From assembly GCF_023897015.1 (NCBI RefSeq), contig NZ_JAMHFY010000020.1, positions 1-64,000 on the forward strand: 64,000 nucleotides of DNA, given 5' to 3'. The position numbers were made by a program, and so were the translations under genes. The notes under the pieces are model-generated. The model was given only the letters and a program-made list of their open reading frames with translations. It was not told the origin of the DNA and ran no database searches. Positions within the stretch are counted from its first letter, which is position 1, and the number at the start of each line of letters is the position of its first letter. The stretch comes from Desulfosporosinus nitroreducens. Its GTDB lineage: Bacteria > Bacillota > Desulfitobacteriia > Desulfitobacteriales > Desulfitobacteriaceae. Of the stretch, positions 27,501 through 35,217 are shown one piece after another.

Positions 27501-27603
27501 TAGAGCCTTCGTTCCAGGTGTAAATCACATTACAGTGACACTTAGCGAACGAGGCAACCTTACTCAGTATCAAGGAACTGTTCATATAATATATATACCG
27601 TAG
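24523..27603 (+). CDS. Cell-wall-binding repeat 2 (CWB2) surface protein
   Basis: 1026 residues with a GTG start and AGGAGG upstream. A signal peptide (about 1-30, ending FSPALVLAGT) is followed by three CWB2 repeats (about 45-345; landmarks RFGGIDQYETAAKIA, ELGGYDQYETAVNIA, RFFGNSKYDTNLDVL). These anchor clostridial S-layer proteins to wall polymer. Residues 365-610 form a parallel-beta or pectate-lyase-like segment. Three Ig/fibronectin-like modules fill 620-1026, including ILTPANGSTIDPNQNLKITW. No catalytic motif was seen, so a structural or adhesive surface protein is likely. Confidence 0.9.
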   Translation: MKGSNRRQLGISIVLSLLLIMFFSPALVLAGTNSSAEQASDLENSILRFGGIDQYETAAKIAEAGWKETCDAVILAAGTQPNLIDAMSAGPLAAVLKAPIVLTDNGNSLNPFAKQEIARLKPNKAYITSGQAVIKPTVLAELISMGVTPVELGGYDQYETAVNIAKEMQVLGKTFTKLAVVAGWVSPADALSISSIAASEQIPVLATTKSELPPIVKEYLLTLEGSINDSYVIGGTAVVSDAVKESLPGNQQRFFGNSKYDTNLDVLKKFTDNLNYKAVYVANGETLVDALAGVPLAAQDASPIILTDKSMDPTLLNYAKTNLSPVVIALGGEVVVNQETLNQLSSYDIETENDQTIGSDNSDLPETLQKTLVISGDDVTVQNATENFSIYINGNNGTLKNVKIKGTLFIDPGVNGTFNLDNVTAAHTVVLSGAEDGIRFKDVQIDDLRVASSTKIVIAPTGNSFISNTTASSDAVIDASQGTWGNIRLAGMTSPDNVVELIGTFNHNVSVLSSGILKADQNAAVNKVIVMPQAKGLITLDGTFNVLQIERPAQVSLLATTKVNDLVTHAQTSLNVDKGATVGHLYNGDFSTLTGDGAQDLPAVDFNDHFSILNPEGYQTKNPVLKISAPQDGAVLDYEDTTITWVEVPGATEYMVEVKDLDNPYPYLSNKVANIPAGSLTFTLLKNQIASGHHYKITVYYTMPIDPEVGYGASGSLPPIQVQIGKTPVVLPLVITSPSTNATFSFGTQIPLKWINPSDANNLNAEALVQGSVVKDFSVQNGQDISQHLYPGKNQVTVSLKRGEDVLYQGTIDIMMTPSSSPSSTPDILTPANGSTIDPNQNLKITWRPVLGATNYTVNVFKKSGEISELISTFHAGTLTSYQLTPLSDGKYEINIRAVVDNFLRDGQRITVNAPKADPNIVPEPPVNIMPLQIVSPSNNLIVTGNEPVILRWNEPIYGKYSNVNVKITSPTSLLVGSGHYGENLNQERQKGYRAFVPGVNHITVTLSERGNLTQYQGTVHIIYIP

Positions 27604-27652
27604 TTAACATGATTTTAGGATTTTTAAATCCGTTTATATTCTCCTTTTAATC

Positions 27653-27683
27653 GCATCTGCGGAATAAGGCAGGTGCTTTTTTT
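27653..27683 (+). terminator. Intrinsic terminator
   Basis: GCATCTGC (27653-27660) pairs with GCAGGTGC (27669-27676), with seven Ts after it. It ends the surface-protein gene. Confidence 0.8.
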
Positions 27684-27805
27684 CTAAGAATCTGACGTTC
27701 AAAACATCTAAGTACTGTGTTGTATAATTTCCCAGCCATGTAAAAGAAAGAAGAATCTCTCGATAATGGTTAATCGAAACTGAATCTGAAATAGAAGTAA
27801 AGCCT

Positions 27806-28109
27806 GTGGAACAGACTGATACGGATAAGGTGCAACCAGCCCAAAACCAACTCCTGCCCCCCGTACCAACGCTTTATACCCTTTGTCGGTGGGCTTTATT
27901 ATTCCTTAGTCGACCTAATGATGCATATGTATATTTACCCCATGTTAGTCACCTTCAGACTATCCGTGGCGCAGATCTACAAAAATGCTTTAATATTTTC
28001 GATTATCAAATTCGTTCCTAATCTGGGGATACTCGTTTTGTGTGTTATACTGACCGCCTTGCCACTGTTGCTATTCCCAAGCTCAGGAGGATTATATTAT
28101 AGAGAATAA
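27806..28109 (+). pseudogene. Frameshifted DUF624 (YesL-like) remnant
   Basis: Two overlapping frames together resemble a YesL/DUF624 membrane protein. The first gives TLYTLCRWALLFLSRPNDAYV; the second, from 27918, gives MYIYPMLVTFRLSVAQIYKN and a membrane helix. A frameshift near 27918 and loss of both ends make it a remnant. Confidence 0.5.
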
Positions 28110-28146
28110 TGGCTAAAAATGGTAGAGAATCTTTTCTAAACTACTG

Positions 28147-28175
28147 TTGACAAAATTTATGAATTATTCTATCAT
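28147..28175 (+). promoter_or_regulatory. Promoter of the ECF operon leader
   Basis: TTGACA (28147-28152), 17 bp, TATCAT (28170-28175), just upstream of the cobalamin riboswitch. Confidence 0.75.
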
Positions 28176-28189
28176 AAGGGCAATTGAAT

Positions 28190-28345
28190 ACCTTATTTAA
28201 TAGGTGCCCGCAAGGGATAATAGGGAACCAGGTTGTAATCCTGGACGGACCCACCACTGTAAGTAGATGTTGAAAATGTACATTTGCCACTGGGAAACTG
28301 GGAAGGCGTACATTCTAGTCTATAAGTCAGGAAACCTGCCTATGA
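28190..28345 (+). promoter_or_regulatory. Cobalamin (adenosylcobalamin-class) riboswitch
   Basis: The conserved B12-box landmarks occur in order. GGTGCCCGCAAGGGATAATA lies at 28203-28222, then GGGAA and an AATCCTGGACGGACCCACC stretch at 28238-28256. The CACTGTAA segment is at 28254-28261. GCCACTGGGAAACTGGGAAGGC spans about 28286-28307, and AGTCAGGAAACCTGCC about 28325-28340. It controls the downstream ECF transporter, repressing it when cobalamin is bound. An intrinsic terminator follows. Confidence 0.95.
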
Positions 28346-28367
28346 AATATTGCATAAGGACAAAGGT

Positions 28368-28402
28368 AAAGTTCTAGCTTATTAAAGCTGGAACTTTTTT
28401 TA
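28368..28402 (+). terminator. Riboswitch expression-platform terminator
   Basis: AAAGTTCTAGCTT (28368-28380) pairs with AAGCTGGAACTTT and is followed by Ts, 22 nt before the ATPase start. Its place between riboswitch and first gene marks it as the regulated terminator. Confidence 0.85.
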
Positions 28403-28424
28403 ATTCTATACTTTAGGAGTTGCT

Positions 28425-29975
28425 ATGAAAAAGATTGGGAATAAAATTGCGAAAGTTACAATTGAAAAACTCGTCTTTCCGCATGAAGAGAAACCTGCGC
28501 TTAAAAATATTGATTTTGAAATCAATCAGGGGGATTTTATTGTCATTACCGGGGGGGTAGCCTCTGGAAAATCGATTTTACTGCATTCCATCACAGGCGC
28601 TATCCCTCACTACCATAACGCGGAATTAACGGGAAGAGTCACAATCATGGGGCAAAACATTAAAGATATGCGCCTCAATAAAATGTCTGATTATGTGGGA
28701 TATATGATGCAAGAACCCCAAAATCAAATTATTGGTTTGGATGTTTACGAGGATGTTGCATTCGGCCTCGGTAATCTGGAAATTCCCTTAAAAGAAATTG
28801 ATCAGAGGGTTAAAGACACCTTGGAATTTGTGGGTCTATCGGGCTATGAAAGTAGGCAAACCGCTTCTCTTTCAGGCGGTCAAGCTCAACGAGTCGTTTT
28901 GGCCAGTGTTTTAGCCCTCAACGCCCCGATTTTAATTCTTGACCAGCCAACCGCTGAGCTTGATCCCCAGGGCCGAAATGAGCTTTATAAGCGGTTAGGT
29001 CAATTGAATAAAACTCAGAATCTAACCATTGTTTTGGTTATGGATCGAATTGAAGAAGTCCTCAACTATGCCAACAGAGTCTTCTATATTCAATCAGGTG
29101 AAATTGTTAAACAGTATTCGCCAGAGGAATATTACATGGAGCAAATCGAACATCGCAAAGAAAAGATAAAATACCTCACTTCTTTCAATTTGAATCATGT
29201 TAAGTCTAGTGAAATGATTGCGAAGATTACCGATGTCTTCTATCAGTACAAAAATGATTTGCTGGGTTGTGAAGACATTAATTTAGATATTTTTAAGGGG
29301 GACTTTTTAGCGATCATAGGTTTAAACGGCTCTGGAAAATCAACCTTAGCTAAGCTGCTTATCGGTCTCTTAAAGCCCTCTAAAGGCGAGATTAAAGTGT
29401 TTAACCAGCCTCTGAGTAAGGAAAAACTGGCAGAGATCCGGTCACGGGTGGGCTTTCTATTTCAAAACCCTGATTATCAGATCTTTGCAAGCACAGTAGA
29501 AGAAGAAGTTGGATTTTCACTGAAGCTAAGGGGTGATGTTAATGAAAAAATAGAACAGAAGATTGAGGAGTCATTGGAATTTGTGGGATTGCTGGAATAC
29601 AAGAAAATGCACCCTCATCGCTTAAGCCGTGGCCAGCGCCAGCTTTTGGCATTAGCCTCCATCCTCGTCAGTGATCCAGAATTCATTATCGCCGACGAAC
29701 CGACTTCAGGACTTGACGAGAACCAAGGGTATATGATCATGGATAAACTCTTTCATTTATCGAAAAATGGCAAAACAATCCTACTTATCACCCACGATCT
29801 GACCATGGCAAAAGACTATTCTAATAGGTTAGTTGCCCTGCATAATCACCGCATTCAACTAGATATTCCGACAAGAGATCTCGATCAACATCTAGATACG
29901 CTTAAAGAGATTGGTCTGAATTTCCATAATCTTATTTCATTCAGGGAGGTTCAAGATGGGACTTTCGAAGCTTGA
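28425..29975 (+). CDS. ECF transporter fused ATPase (EcfA1A2)
   Basis: 516 residues with two complete ABC ATPase modules (about 8-240 and 265-500). Module 1 has Walker A GGVASGKS, signature LSGGQ, and a Walker B reading LILDQPTAELD, where Gln replaces the catalytic Glu. Module 2 has GLNGSGKS, signature LSRGQ and the normal IIADEPTSGLD. One ATP site is therefore probably degenerate. The fused ATPase next to its own T and S subunits is typical of a dedicated (group I-like) energy-coupling-factor importer. It overlaps the EcfT gene by 20 nt. Confidence 0.9.
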   Translation: MKKIGNKIAKVTIEKLVFPHEEKPALKNIDFEINQGDFIVITGGVASGKSILLHSITGAIPHYHNAELTGRVTIMGQNIKDMRLNKMSDYVGYMMQEPQNQIIGLDVYEDVAFGLGNLEIPLKEIDQRVKDTLEFVGLSGYESRQTASLSGGQAQRVVLASVLALNAPILILDQPTAELDPQGRNELYKRLGQLNKTQNLTIVLVMDRIEEVLNYANRVFYIQSGEIVKQYSPEEYYMEQIEHRKEKIKYLTSFNLNHVKSSEMIAKITDVFYQYKNDLLGCEDINLDIFKGDFLAIIGLNGSGKSTLAKLLIGLLKPSKGEIKVFNQPLSKEKLAEIRSRVGFLFQNPDYQIFASTVEEEVGFSLKLRGDVNEKIEQKIEESLEFVGLLEYKKMHPHRLSRGQRQLLALASILVSDPEFIIADEPTSGLDENQGYMIMDKLFHLSKNGKTILLITHDLTMAKDYSNRLVALHNHRIQLDIPTRDLDQHLDTLKEIGLNFHNLISFREVQDGTFEA

Positions 29976-30693
29976 TCCCAGGACTAAACTCGCCTGGTAT
30001 GTTCTGATGATCTATTTTTCACTGATTAGTGGGACTGTTGTTCAGTTGTGTCTGGTTTTATTGGCAGGCATTATGGCCTCGCTAATCTTAACAGGTTCGT
30101 TGAAACAGTATAAGGTTGTCATTTTAATCTTATTGTTTTTGGGACTTCAGATATTGGTCGTGCAGCTGATCTTCTGCCGGGAAGGCGTTCTAATCTACCA
30201 ATGGGGAATTCTTAAAATATACAGTGAAGCTTTACCACTAGCGATCACTGGCCTCCTTAAGGCTAGCATTATTGTTTTTGCAAGTATGCAATTTTTCACC
30301 TCGGCCTCACCTCAAGAGTTTACCTTGATGCTCATGAAATTCAAAATACCTTACCGTTTTGCCATGTTAGTAGGACTAAGCGTCCGTTTCCTCCCGCTCA
30401 TGAAAGCAGAATATATATCCATAATCGATAGCCAACGTACTCGGGGCCTTAGAATGGAAAGCGCCTGGGACAATCTCAAAGGTATTTTCCCAACCTTTCT
30501 ACCTTTTTTATATCGTTCCGTTCGACGTGCCACGGAAACTGCACTGGCCATGGAGTTAAGAGGTTACGGACGAACTAAAACCCGTACCTTTACTTCAAAT
30601 ATAGCGCTTAAGCCTTACGATACTGTTTTAATTTCTGCGATGTTAGTGGTGATAATCATTAGCCTTACTAGCAAGGTATTACCATTAATATAA
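29956..30693 (+). CDS. ECF transporter transmembrane coupling protein EcfT
   Basis: 245 residues with five to six membrane helices and the CbiQ/EcfT family pattern. The start LDPRTKLAWY is typical. Two coupling-helix motifs with Ala-Arg-Gly-type sequence are visible (SQRTRGLRME and AMELRGYGRTKTR), which contact the ATPases. GGGAGG lies 6 nt before the ATG, inside the ATPase gene. It couples ATP hydrolysis to the substrate-binding protein. Confidence 0.9.
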   Translation: MGLSKLDPRTKLAWYVLMIYFSLISGTVVQLCLVLLAGIMASLILTGSLKQYKVVILILLFLGLQILVVQLIFCREGVLIYQWGILKIYSEALPLAITGLLKASIIVFASMQFFTSASPQEFTLMLMKFKIPYRFAMLVGLSVRFLPLMKAEYISIIDSQRTRGLRMESAWDNLKGIFPTFLPFLYRSVRRATETALAMELRGYGRTKTRTFTSNIALKPYDTVLISAMLVVIIISLTSKVLPLI

Positions 30694-30720
30694 TTAGATC
30701 AATTTAGGAGGAGAATTTAA

Positions 30721-31254
30721 ATGAACGAAAAAATCTTCAGAACTGACACAAAAGCACTAGTAGGCTCTGTCATCATCGGGATTGTAATGCTAATTATGAT
30801 GCAGGTTACAGGTCGTATCGATGCAATATTGGATCCAACCCTCTTACTTCTTAATGGTACATGCTGGGCATTCTTTACAGGTCTGATTGTCTTAATGTAC
30901 AGACAACCCGCGGGTATTATCGCTGGAGTAGTAGAAGCCGTAGTAGCCATGGCTACGGGCTATTCACCACTGGGTTTTTTCTTCTTATTCGCCAATGTCA
31001 TCGGATCGATTGTCTACTCACTAATTTCCAGTAGATTTTCTATGGAGAAATTAAGCCACCATATAATAGCAATGCTGGGGACTGCAGTGACAGGCAACCT
31101 TTGCGTTATGGTAGGATTGATTTATGTCTTTCACCTTGACTGGAAGATCGCACTATTATCTTCAAGCATAACCGCCTTCGTTGGAACAATTGTTGCAGGA
31201 ATCCTGACAAAGAGTATCTACGGCTCCTTACAAAAATCAGCATTGCTTCAATAA
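30721..31254 (+). CDS. ECF transporter S component, predicted cobalamin/cobinamide
   Basis: 177 residues, about five to six membrane helices, weakly conserved as is usual for S components. The upstream B12 riboswitch predicts that the substrate is cobalamin, a corrinoid precursor or cobalt. CbiM/CbiN cobalt proteins are absent, which favours a corrinoid importer of the CbrT sort. That is inference from context. AGGAGGAG precedes the ATG by 7 nt. It is the last gene of the operon. Confidence 0.75.
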   Translation: MNEKIFRTDTKALVGSVIIGIVMLIMMQVTGRIDAILDPTLLLLNGTCWAFFTGLIVLMYRQPAGIIAGVVEAVVAMATGYSPLGFFFLFANVIGSIVYSLISSRFSMEKLSHHIIAMLGTAVTGNLCVMVGLIYVFHLDWKIALLSSSITAFVGTIVAGILTKSIYGSLQKSALLQ

Positions 31255-31338
31255 AAAGTTGGCTTTTGTTGTTTCGTCGTTCTCGTACACTTCTGGTTCA
31301 GTAAATACTTTCAACGGATAAACATTGCAAAGGAGTAT

Positions 31339-31370
31339 CGCCCATCACTTTTTCACATAAGTGGTGGGCG
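31339..31370 (+). terminator. 12-bp stem after ECF operon
   Basis: CGCCCATCACTT (31339-31350) pairs with AAGTGGTGGGCG (31359-31370), with one wobble. The U tract is missing, so it may be a weak terminator or 3'-end stabiliser. Confidence 0.5.
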
Positions 31371-31379
31371 CAACTATAA

Positions 31380-31406
31380 TTGACATATGCCACAGAAATG
31401 TAATAA
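31380..31406 (+). promoter_or_regulatory. Promoter of the mutS2-like/rsgA-like operon
   Basis: TTGACA (31380-31385) with TAATAA at 31401-31406, preceded by TG. The 15-bp spacing is short, so the -10 call is tentative. The leader from here to the first gene is about 460 nt. Confidence 0.5.
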
Positions 31407-31432
31407 ACTAGGTTATACCTAAAAATGAGAGG

Positions 31433-31477
31433 ATGGTTTTTTTGTTAAATGTGTCTGTAATGGTGATTTTCAACTAA
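31433..31477 (+). CDS. Short upstream ORF in attenuator-like leader
   Basis: ATG 31433 opens a 14-residue hydrophobic peptide, MVFLLNVSVMVIFN, ending at TAA 31477. GAGAGG abuts the ATG but lies 9 nt before TTG 31442, which would give a 12-residue peptide. Hairpins begin about 30 nt after its stop. Short upstream ORFs like this sense ribosome-stalling antibiotics in erm, ABC-F and tet(M)-type leaders. The same role here is inference. Confidence 0.5.
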   Translation: MVFLLNVSVMVIFN

Positions 31478-31505
31478 ACAGTTGAGAGAGGTTACTTTAT
31501 AAAAC

Positions 31506-31564
31506 GTGGGTTTTAAACCTGCTTTTTTAAGTGTACCTTTCTGAAAGCGCAACGTTTGCGCTTT
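31506..31564 (+). terminator. Two successive leader hairpins
   Basis: The first stem pairs 31506-31511 with 31517-31522 and is followed by six Ts (31523-31528), an intrinsic-terminator form. The second pairs AAAGCGCAA (31544-31552) with TTGCGCTTT (31556-31564) and is followed by one more T. They lie just after the short ORF and could attenuate transcription. Confidence 0.55.
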
Positions 31565-31686
31565 TGGATAACGCCTTACAGATTACTTCCTACAATAACC
31601 ATTTGAGTTATATCAGTGTCAACCTTTGTCGATAAGACAACAAAGCTGACATTGAAACTATTGCGATTATTATCGTATAGTTTTGT

Positions 31687-31727
31687 AGAGTGTAACGGGC
31701 ATGTCCTGTTACACTCTATTTATTTTT
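31687..31727 (+). terminator. Strong leader terminator
   Basis: AGAGTGTAACGGG (31687-31699) pairs over 13 bp (one wobble) with CCTGTTACACTCT (31705-31717). ATTTATTTTT follows. It sits 150 nt ahead of the first gene, so the operon must be read through it. Confidence 0.75.
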
Positions 31728-31768
31728 CTCAATATAGTTATGGTGATTTTATCGTCAGTTAAAATCAT

Positions 31769-31841
31769 TGCCCACAGGAGTATTCTGCGTGTTTTTGGGA
31801 ATTAAATGATCCTGAAAATAAGGTAATCTCTCTTGTGGGCA
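31769..31841 (+). promoter_or_regulatory. Long-range 12-bp leader stem before ribosome binding site
   Basis: TGCCCACAGGAG (31769-31780) pairs with CTCTTGTGGGCA (31830-31841) across a 49-nt loop, then TTTTC. It closes 14 nt before AAGGAGG of the MutS2-like gene. It may be a final attenuator or translation-control element. Confidence 0.5.
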
Positions 31842-31868
31842 TTTTCATTGTTATAAGGAGGATTTTTG

Positions 31869-33818
31869 ATGAACGCAAACAATACACTGGAATTTAATGT
31901 TATACTTGAAACTTTAGCCGAACACGCACTTTCCCAAAAGGCAATGGAAAAATTGCTCTCACTAAAGCCATTTTTAAGTGAGCGAGAGTGCAAATCCAAA
32001 ATGCAGGAAACAACAGAGGCGCGCAAAATTTTAGAGGGTATAGGCACGCCGCCACTGGCATCAATGAAAGAGCTTGATAAAATTTTGGATTTAACTGTGA
32101 AAGGCTCTATGCTGACCCCTGAACAGCTCACAAGTATCTGTAGTTTTATTTCTTCAGGCAAAAGAATGAAGAAATATCTTAAAAAGGCTGAGTCTTTCAA
32201 TGCGGACATAGCGTTTTATGGTCTTTCTTTCAGTCCGCTGGATATGCTTTTTGAGGAAATTGAGCGCTGTATCAGAAATGAAGCGGTTGACGATGGTGCT
32301 TCTCCTGTCCTTCGTGATATACGCAGAAAAATAGAGAACACAAAATCTGCCGTTAAAATGAAGCTTGATGGTATCCTGCGCAGTAAAAAAGAATGGTTCA
32401 CAGATGGATATGTCACCATCCGTAATGGTCGGTTTGTATTGCCGGTTAAAAAGGGCTATAAAAATCAGTTAAGCGGAACAGTCATTGATACTTCAAGCAC
32501 TGGCAGTACCTGTTTTATTGAGCCTACTGCAGTTAGAAAGCTGCAGGAGGAACTGGCCATTTTACAAATTGATGAAGATAATGAGATTAGAAAAATATTA
32601 TATACCCTTACGGTACTTGTTGATGAGCATATTAATGAGTTGAGAATAAACAAGGACTGCATGGAAACATTGGACTTTATATTTGCCAAGGCAAAGCTGT
32701 CTATAGAGATGAAAGCAGTGCCTGTGTCCATTACAACGGAACGAAAAATCATCATAAAGCAGGGAAGACACCCTTTATTGAAGCCAGACCTATGCGTTCC
32801 TCTTGATTTTGAAATCCGAGGGGGTCTGGGTGATGACGCCATTAACGGAGTTGTGATTACTGGGCCGAATACAGGCGGAAAAACCGTTGCCTTAAAAACC
32901 ATTGGCTTACTATCAATTATGGCACAAAGTGGACTTCATGTTCCTGTGTCGGTTGGCAGCGTATTTTGTATGCACAATAGCATTTTTTGCGATATCGGTG
33001 ATGGGCAAAGTATTTCAGAAAATCTATCCACTTTTTCATCCCATATCCAAAATATTGTAGCTATTCTAAAAGAGGTATCGGGGGAAAGTCTTGTTTTGCT
33101 TGATGAGTTAGGCTCCGGTACAGACCCTGCTGAGGGAATGGGACTGGCAATTGCAATTTTAGCTGAATTAAATCAGAGAGGCTGTCTTTTTGTTGCGACC
33201 ACCCATTACCCGGAAATAAAGGATTTTGCCAAGAACACAAAAGGACTTATGAATGCACGAATGGAGTTTGATCGCGAAAACTTACAGCCTTTATACAAGC
33301 TGCAAATTGGTGAGGCTGGAGAAAGCTGTGCCTTATACATTGCCCAAAGATTAGGATTTCCGGGCCATATGCTGAAGCGTGCCCAAATGGAAGCCTATGG
33401 CGGTAGATCCTCTGGGTCAAGAGATAGACCAACGATTCTGTTTGAGGAGGATAACCCTAAGATAGAGACTGTTTCCAAGAGCAAAATTCAAAAAGAAATT
33501 CCAAAGGAAAAATCACCCACACGGAGCGAAAGCTTTAATATAGGTGACAGTGTAAGGGTTTACCCCCAAAAATTGCTGGGTATTATTTACAAGAGGACCA
33601 ATGAAAAAGGCGAGCTTGGAGTGCAGATAAAAGATAAGAAGCAGATTATCAATCACAAGCGGATTAAGCTTTTTATCCCTGCAAGCGAACTTTACCCTGA
33701 GGATTATGATTTTTCGATTATTTTTGATACGGTGGAAAACCGCAAGGCAAGACACCAATTAGAAAAAGGGCACGATGTAGTGATAGAATATGAGGAGGAT
33801 TTGAATTTTAATGATTAA
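31869..33818 (+). CDS. MutS2-like ATPase lacking the Smr domain
   Basis: 649 residues. The N-terminal lever/clamp region (1-290) is MutS2-like. The ABC ATPase carries Walker A TGPNTGGKT near residue 335, Walker B LVLLDELGSG near 411, and TTHYPEIKD. A KOW-like small barrel (about 545-605) follows, then a short acidic tail. Full MutS2 is near 785 residues and ends with a Smr nuclease domain; that domain is absent here. MutS2 in Bacillus binds and splits collided ribosomes. A nuclease-free version acting on ribosomes is inferred. ATG 31869 has AGGAGG 7 nt upstream; TTG 31866 is also possible. It overlaps the rsgA-like gene by 8 nt. Confidence 0.85.
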   Translation: MNANNTLEFNVILETLAEHALSQKAMEKLLSLKPFLSERECKSKMQETTEARKILEGIGTPPLASMKELDKILDLTVKGSMLTPEQLTSICSFISSGKRMKKYLKKAESFNADIAFYGLSFSPLDMLFEEIERCIRNEAVDDGASPVLRDIRRKIENTKSAVKMKLDGILRSKKEWFTDGYVTIRNGRFVLPVKKGYKNQLSGTVIDTSSTGSTCFIEPTAVRKLQEELAILQIDEDNEIRKILYTLTVLVDEHINELRINKDCMETLDFIFAKAKLSIEMKAVPVSITTERKIIIKQGRHPLLKPDLCVPLDFEIRGGLGDDAINGVVITGPNTGGKTVALKTIGLLSIMAQSGLHVPVSVGSVFCMHNSIFCDIGDGQSISENLSTFSSHIQNIVAILKEVSGESLVLLDELGSGTDPAEGMGLAIAILAELNQRGCLFVATTHYPEIKDFAKNTKGLMNARMEFDRENLQPLYKLQIGEAGESCALYIAQRLGFPGHMLKRAQMEAYGGRSSGSRDRPTILFEEDNPKIETVSKSKIQKEIPKEKSPTRSESFNIGDSVRVYPQKLLGIIYKRTNEKGELGVQIKDKKQIINHKRIKLFIPASELYPEDYDFSIIFDTVENRKARHQLEKGHDVVIEYEEDLNFND

Positions 33819-34875
33819 TTTAATGGATTATGGTTTTATACCAACAATGACCATAGAAGATACTAGCTGTATTCCGGCTAGAATAACAGCTGTGCACAAA
33901 GAACGGTATGAAATAGCCTGTGAATATGGGATAACCTATGCAAAGCCCAAGACAAGCATTTATTACGGTCGAGGAAATGAGACTTTTCCCACAACAGGTG
34001 ATTTTGTTCTGATTCAATATAACAACAGCGGTGATAGTTTAATAACGAAAACCTTAGAGCGAAAATCTTTCTTTTCCAGAAGAGATCCAACTCCCGGACG
34101 GGGTGAGCAGGCTGTCTCTGCTAACTTTGATTATGTGTTCATCATGGCTTCCCTCAATATGGATTTAAATGTTAAACGAATTGAACGATATCTTACACTT
34201 TCATGGCAAAGCGGAGGGATTCCTATAATAATTCTAACTAAAGCTGATTTAGGGGAAGATTATTCCGAACAGGTTCGAGCAATTAAAAAAATTGCTACTG
34301 GCACAGCAGTTTATGCCATCAGTACAAAAACAGGCTATGGACTCTCCGAATTAAGTGCTTATCTCAAACCACGCAAAACCATCGTTTTGTTAGGCTCATC
34401 CGGTGTTGGAAAATCAAGCCTTGTTAATGCACTTGCGAGAAAGGAAATCATGACTGTGAATTCTATTCGTGAGGATGACTCCAAAGGACGCCACACCACT
34501 ACCCACCGTCAACTAATCAGGCTAAACAGCGGTGTTATGATTATAGATACCCCAGGTATGCGTGAGCTGGGTATGTGGGACGTCAGTGTTGGCTTGGGAG
34601 AAGCGTTTGGTGATGTCGAAAGATATCTTGGTAGATGTAAGTTTTATGATTGCAAGCACAATAATGAACCTGGCTGTGCAATAAAATCAGCGATTGTAAA
34701 TAGTGAGCTTCCACAGGAACGCTGGGATAGCTACCTGAAGCTTAAAAAGGAAGCTAAGTTTTCCGATGATAAAGCCGGCTACATCCAAGAAAAAAACGAG
34801 TGGCATAAATCTATTGCTAGATATAGCAAACAACGCAAGAAAAATGGAGAATCCATGGGCAGAATGGGAAGATAA
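33811..34875 (+). CDS. RsgA-like circularly permuted ribosome GTPase
   Basis: 354 residues with the RsgA/YjeQ layout. An N-terminal OB-fold-type domain precedes a permuted GTPase with motifs in the order G4 (TKAD, 143-146), G1 (GSSGVGKSS, 185-193), G2 (THTTHR region) and G3 (DTPG, 246-249). The zinc knuckle has Cys276, Cys281, His283 and Cys289. RsgA matures and checks the 30S subunit. It is translationally coupled to the MutS2-like gene rather than sitting in a housekeeping cluster, so it may be a specialised paralogue. Whether another rsgA exists cannot be seen here. Confidence 0.85.
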   Translation: MINLMDYGFIPTMTIEDTSCIPARITAVHKERYEIACEYGITYAKPKTSIYYGRGNETFPTTGDFVLIQYNNSGDSLITKTLERKSFFSRRDPTPGRGEQAVSANFDYVFIMASLNMDLNVKRIERYLTLSWQSGGIPIIILTKADLGEDYSEQVRAIKKIATGTAVYAISTKTGYGLSELSAYLKPRKTIVLLGSSGVGKSSLVNALARKEIMTVNSIREDDSKGRHTTTHRQLIRLNSGVMIIDTPGMRELGMWDVSVGLGEAFGDVERYLGRCKFYDCKHNNEPGCAIKSAIVNSELPQERWDSYLKLKKEAKFSDDKAGYIQEKNEWHKSIARYSKQRKKNGESMGRMGR

Positions 34876-34877
34876 TT

Positions 34878-35003
34878 AAGGAAGATTGGTTTGCAGGGCC
34901 CACATCTTCCTCGGAAACGGATAAGCCAAAGAAGCGATCGGATGCAAGACTTAGAGGGTATGCTTTTATCCCACTTGAATCAAGTAAACCGGCAATGAGA
35001 TAG
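34878..35003 (+). pseudogene. Possible C-terminal gene remnant
   Basis: An open frame without a start codon reads like a protein tail (KPKKRSDARLRGYAFIPLE, then SSKPAMR and stop). The family is not recognised. It may be the scar of a deleted neighbour. The rest of 34876-35217 holds only the terminator below. Confidence 0.3.
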
Positions 35004-35071
35004 GGTAAGCAATTAAAAATAGTCGATTTTAAATCTCGAGTGTTAAAATCCCCAAGCTGGTAACTCAATAT

Positions 35072-35110
35072 AGACAATTTGACGCCCATATGCAGGGCGT
35101 CAAATTGTCT
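35072..35110 (+). terminator. 16-bp perfect stem, operon end
   Basis: AGACAATTTGACGCCC (35072-35087), loop of 7 nt, GGGCGTCAAATTGTCT (35095-35110). The following sequence is AACCTTTT. It probably ends the MutS2-like/RsgA-like transcript and may act in both directions. Confidence 0.7.
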
Positions 35111-35217
35111 AACCTTTTCCAAGCTCAAGCGATGTAAATTAGATTTGTTCAGGAACTATCTCTTCCCGTTGGTAAATGTAGAGGGTACAAGACAGCGAGA
35201 TTGATCATTTCAGTTCC

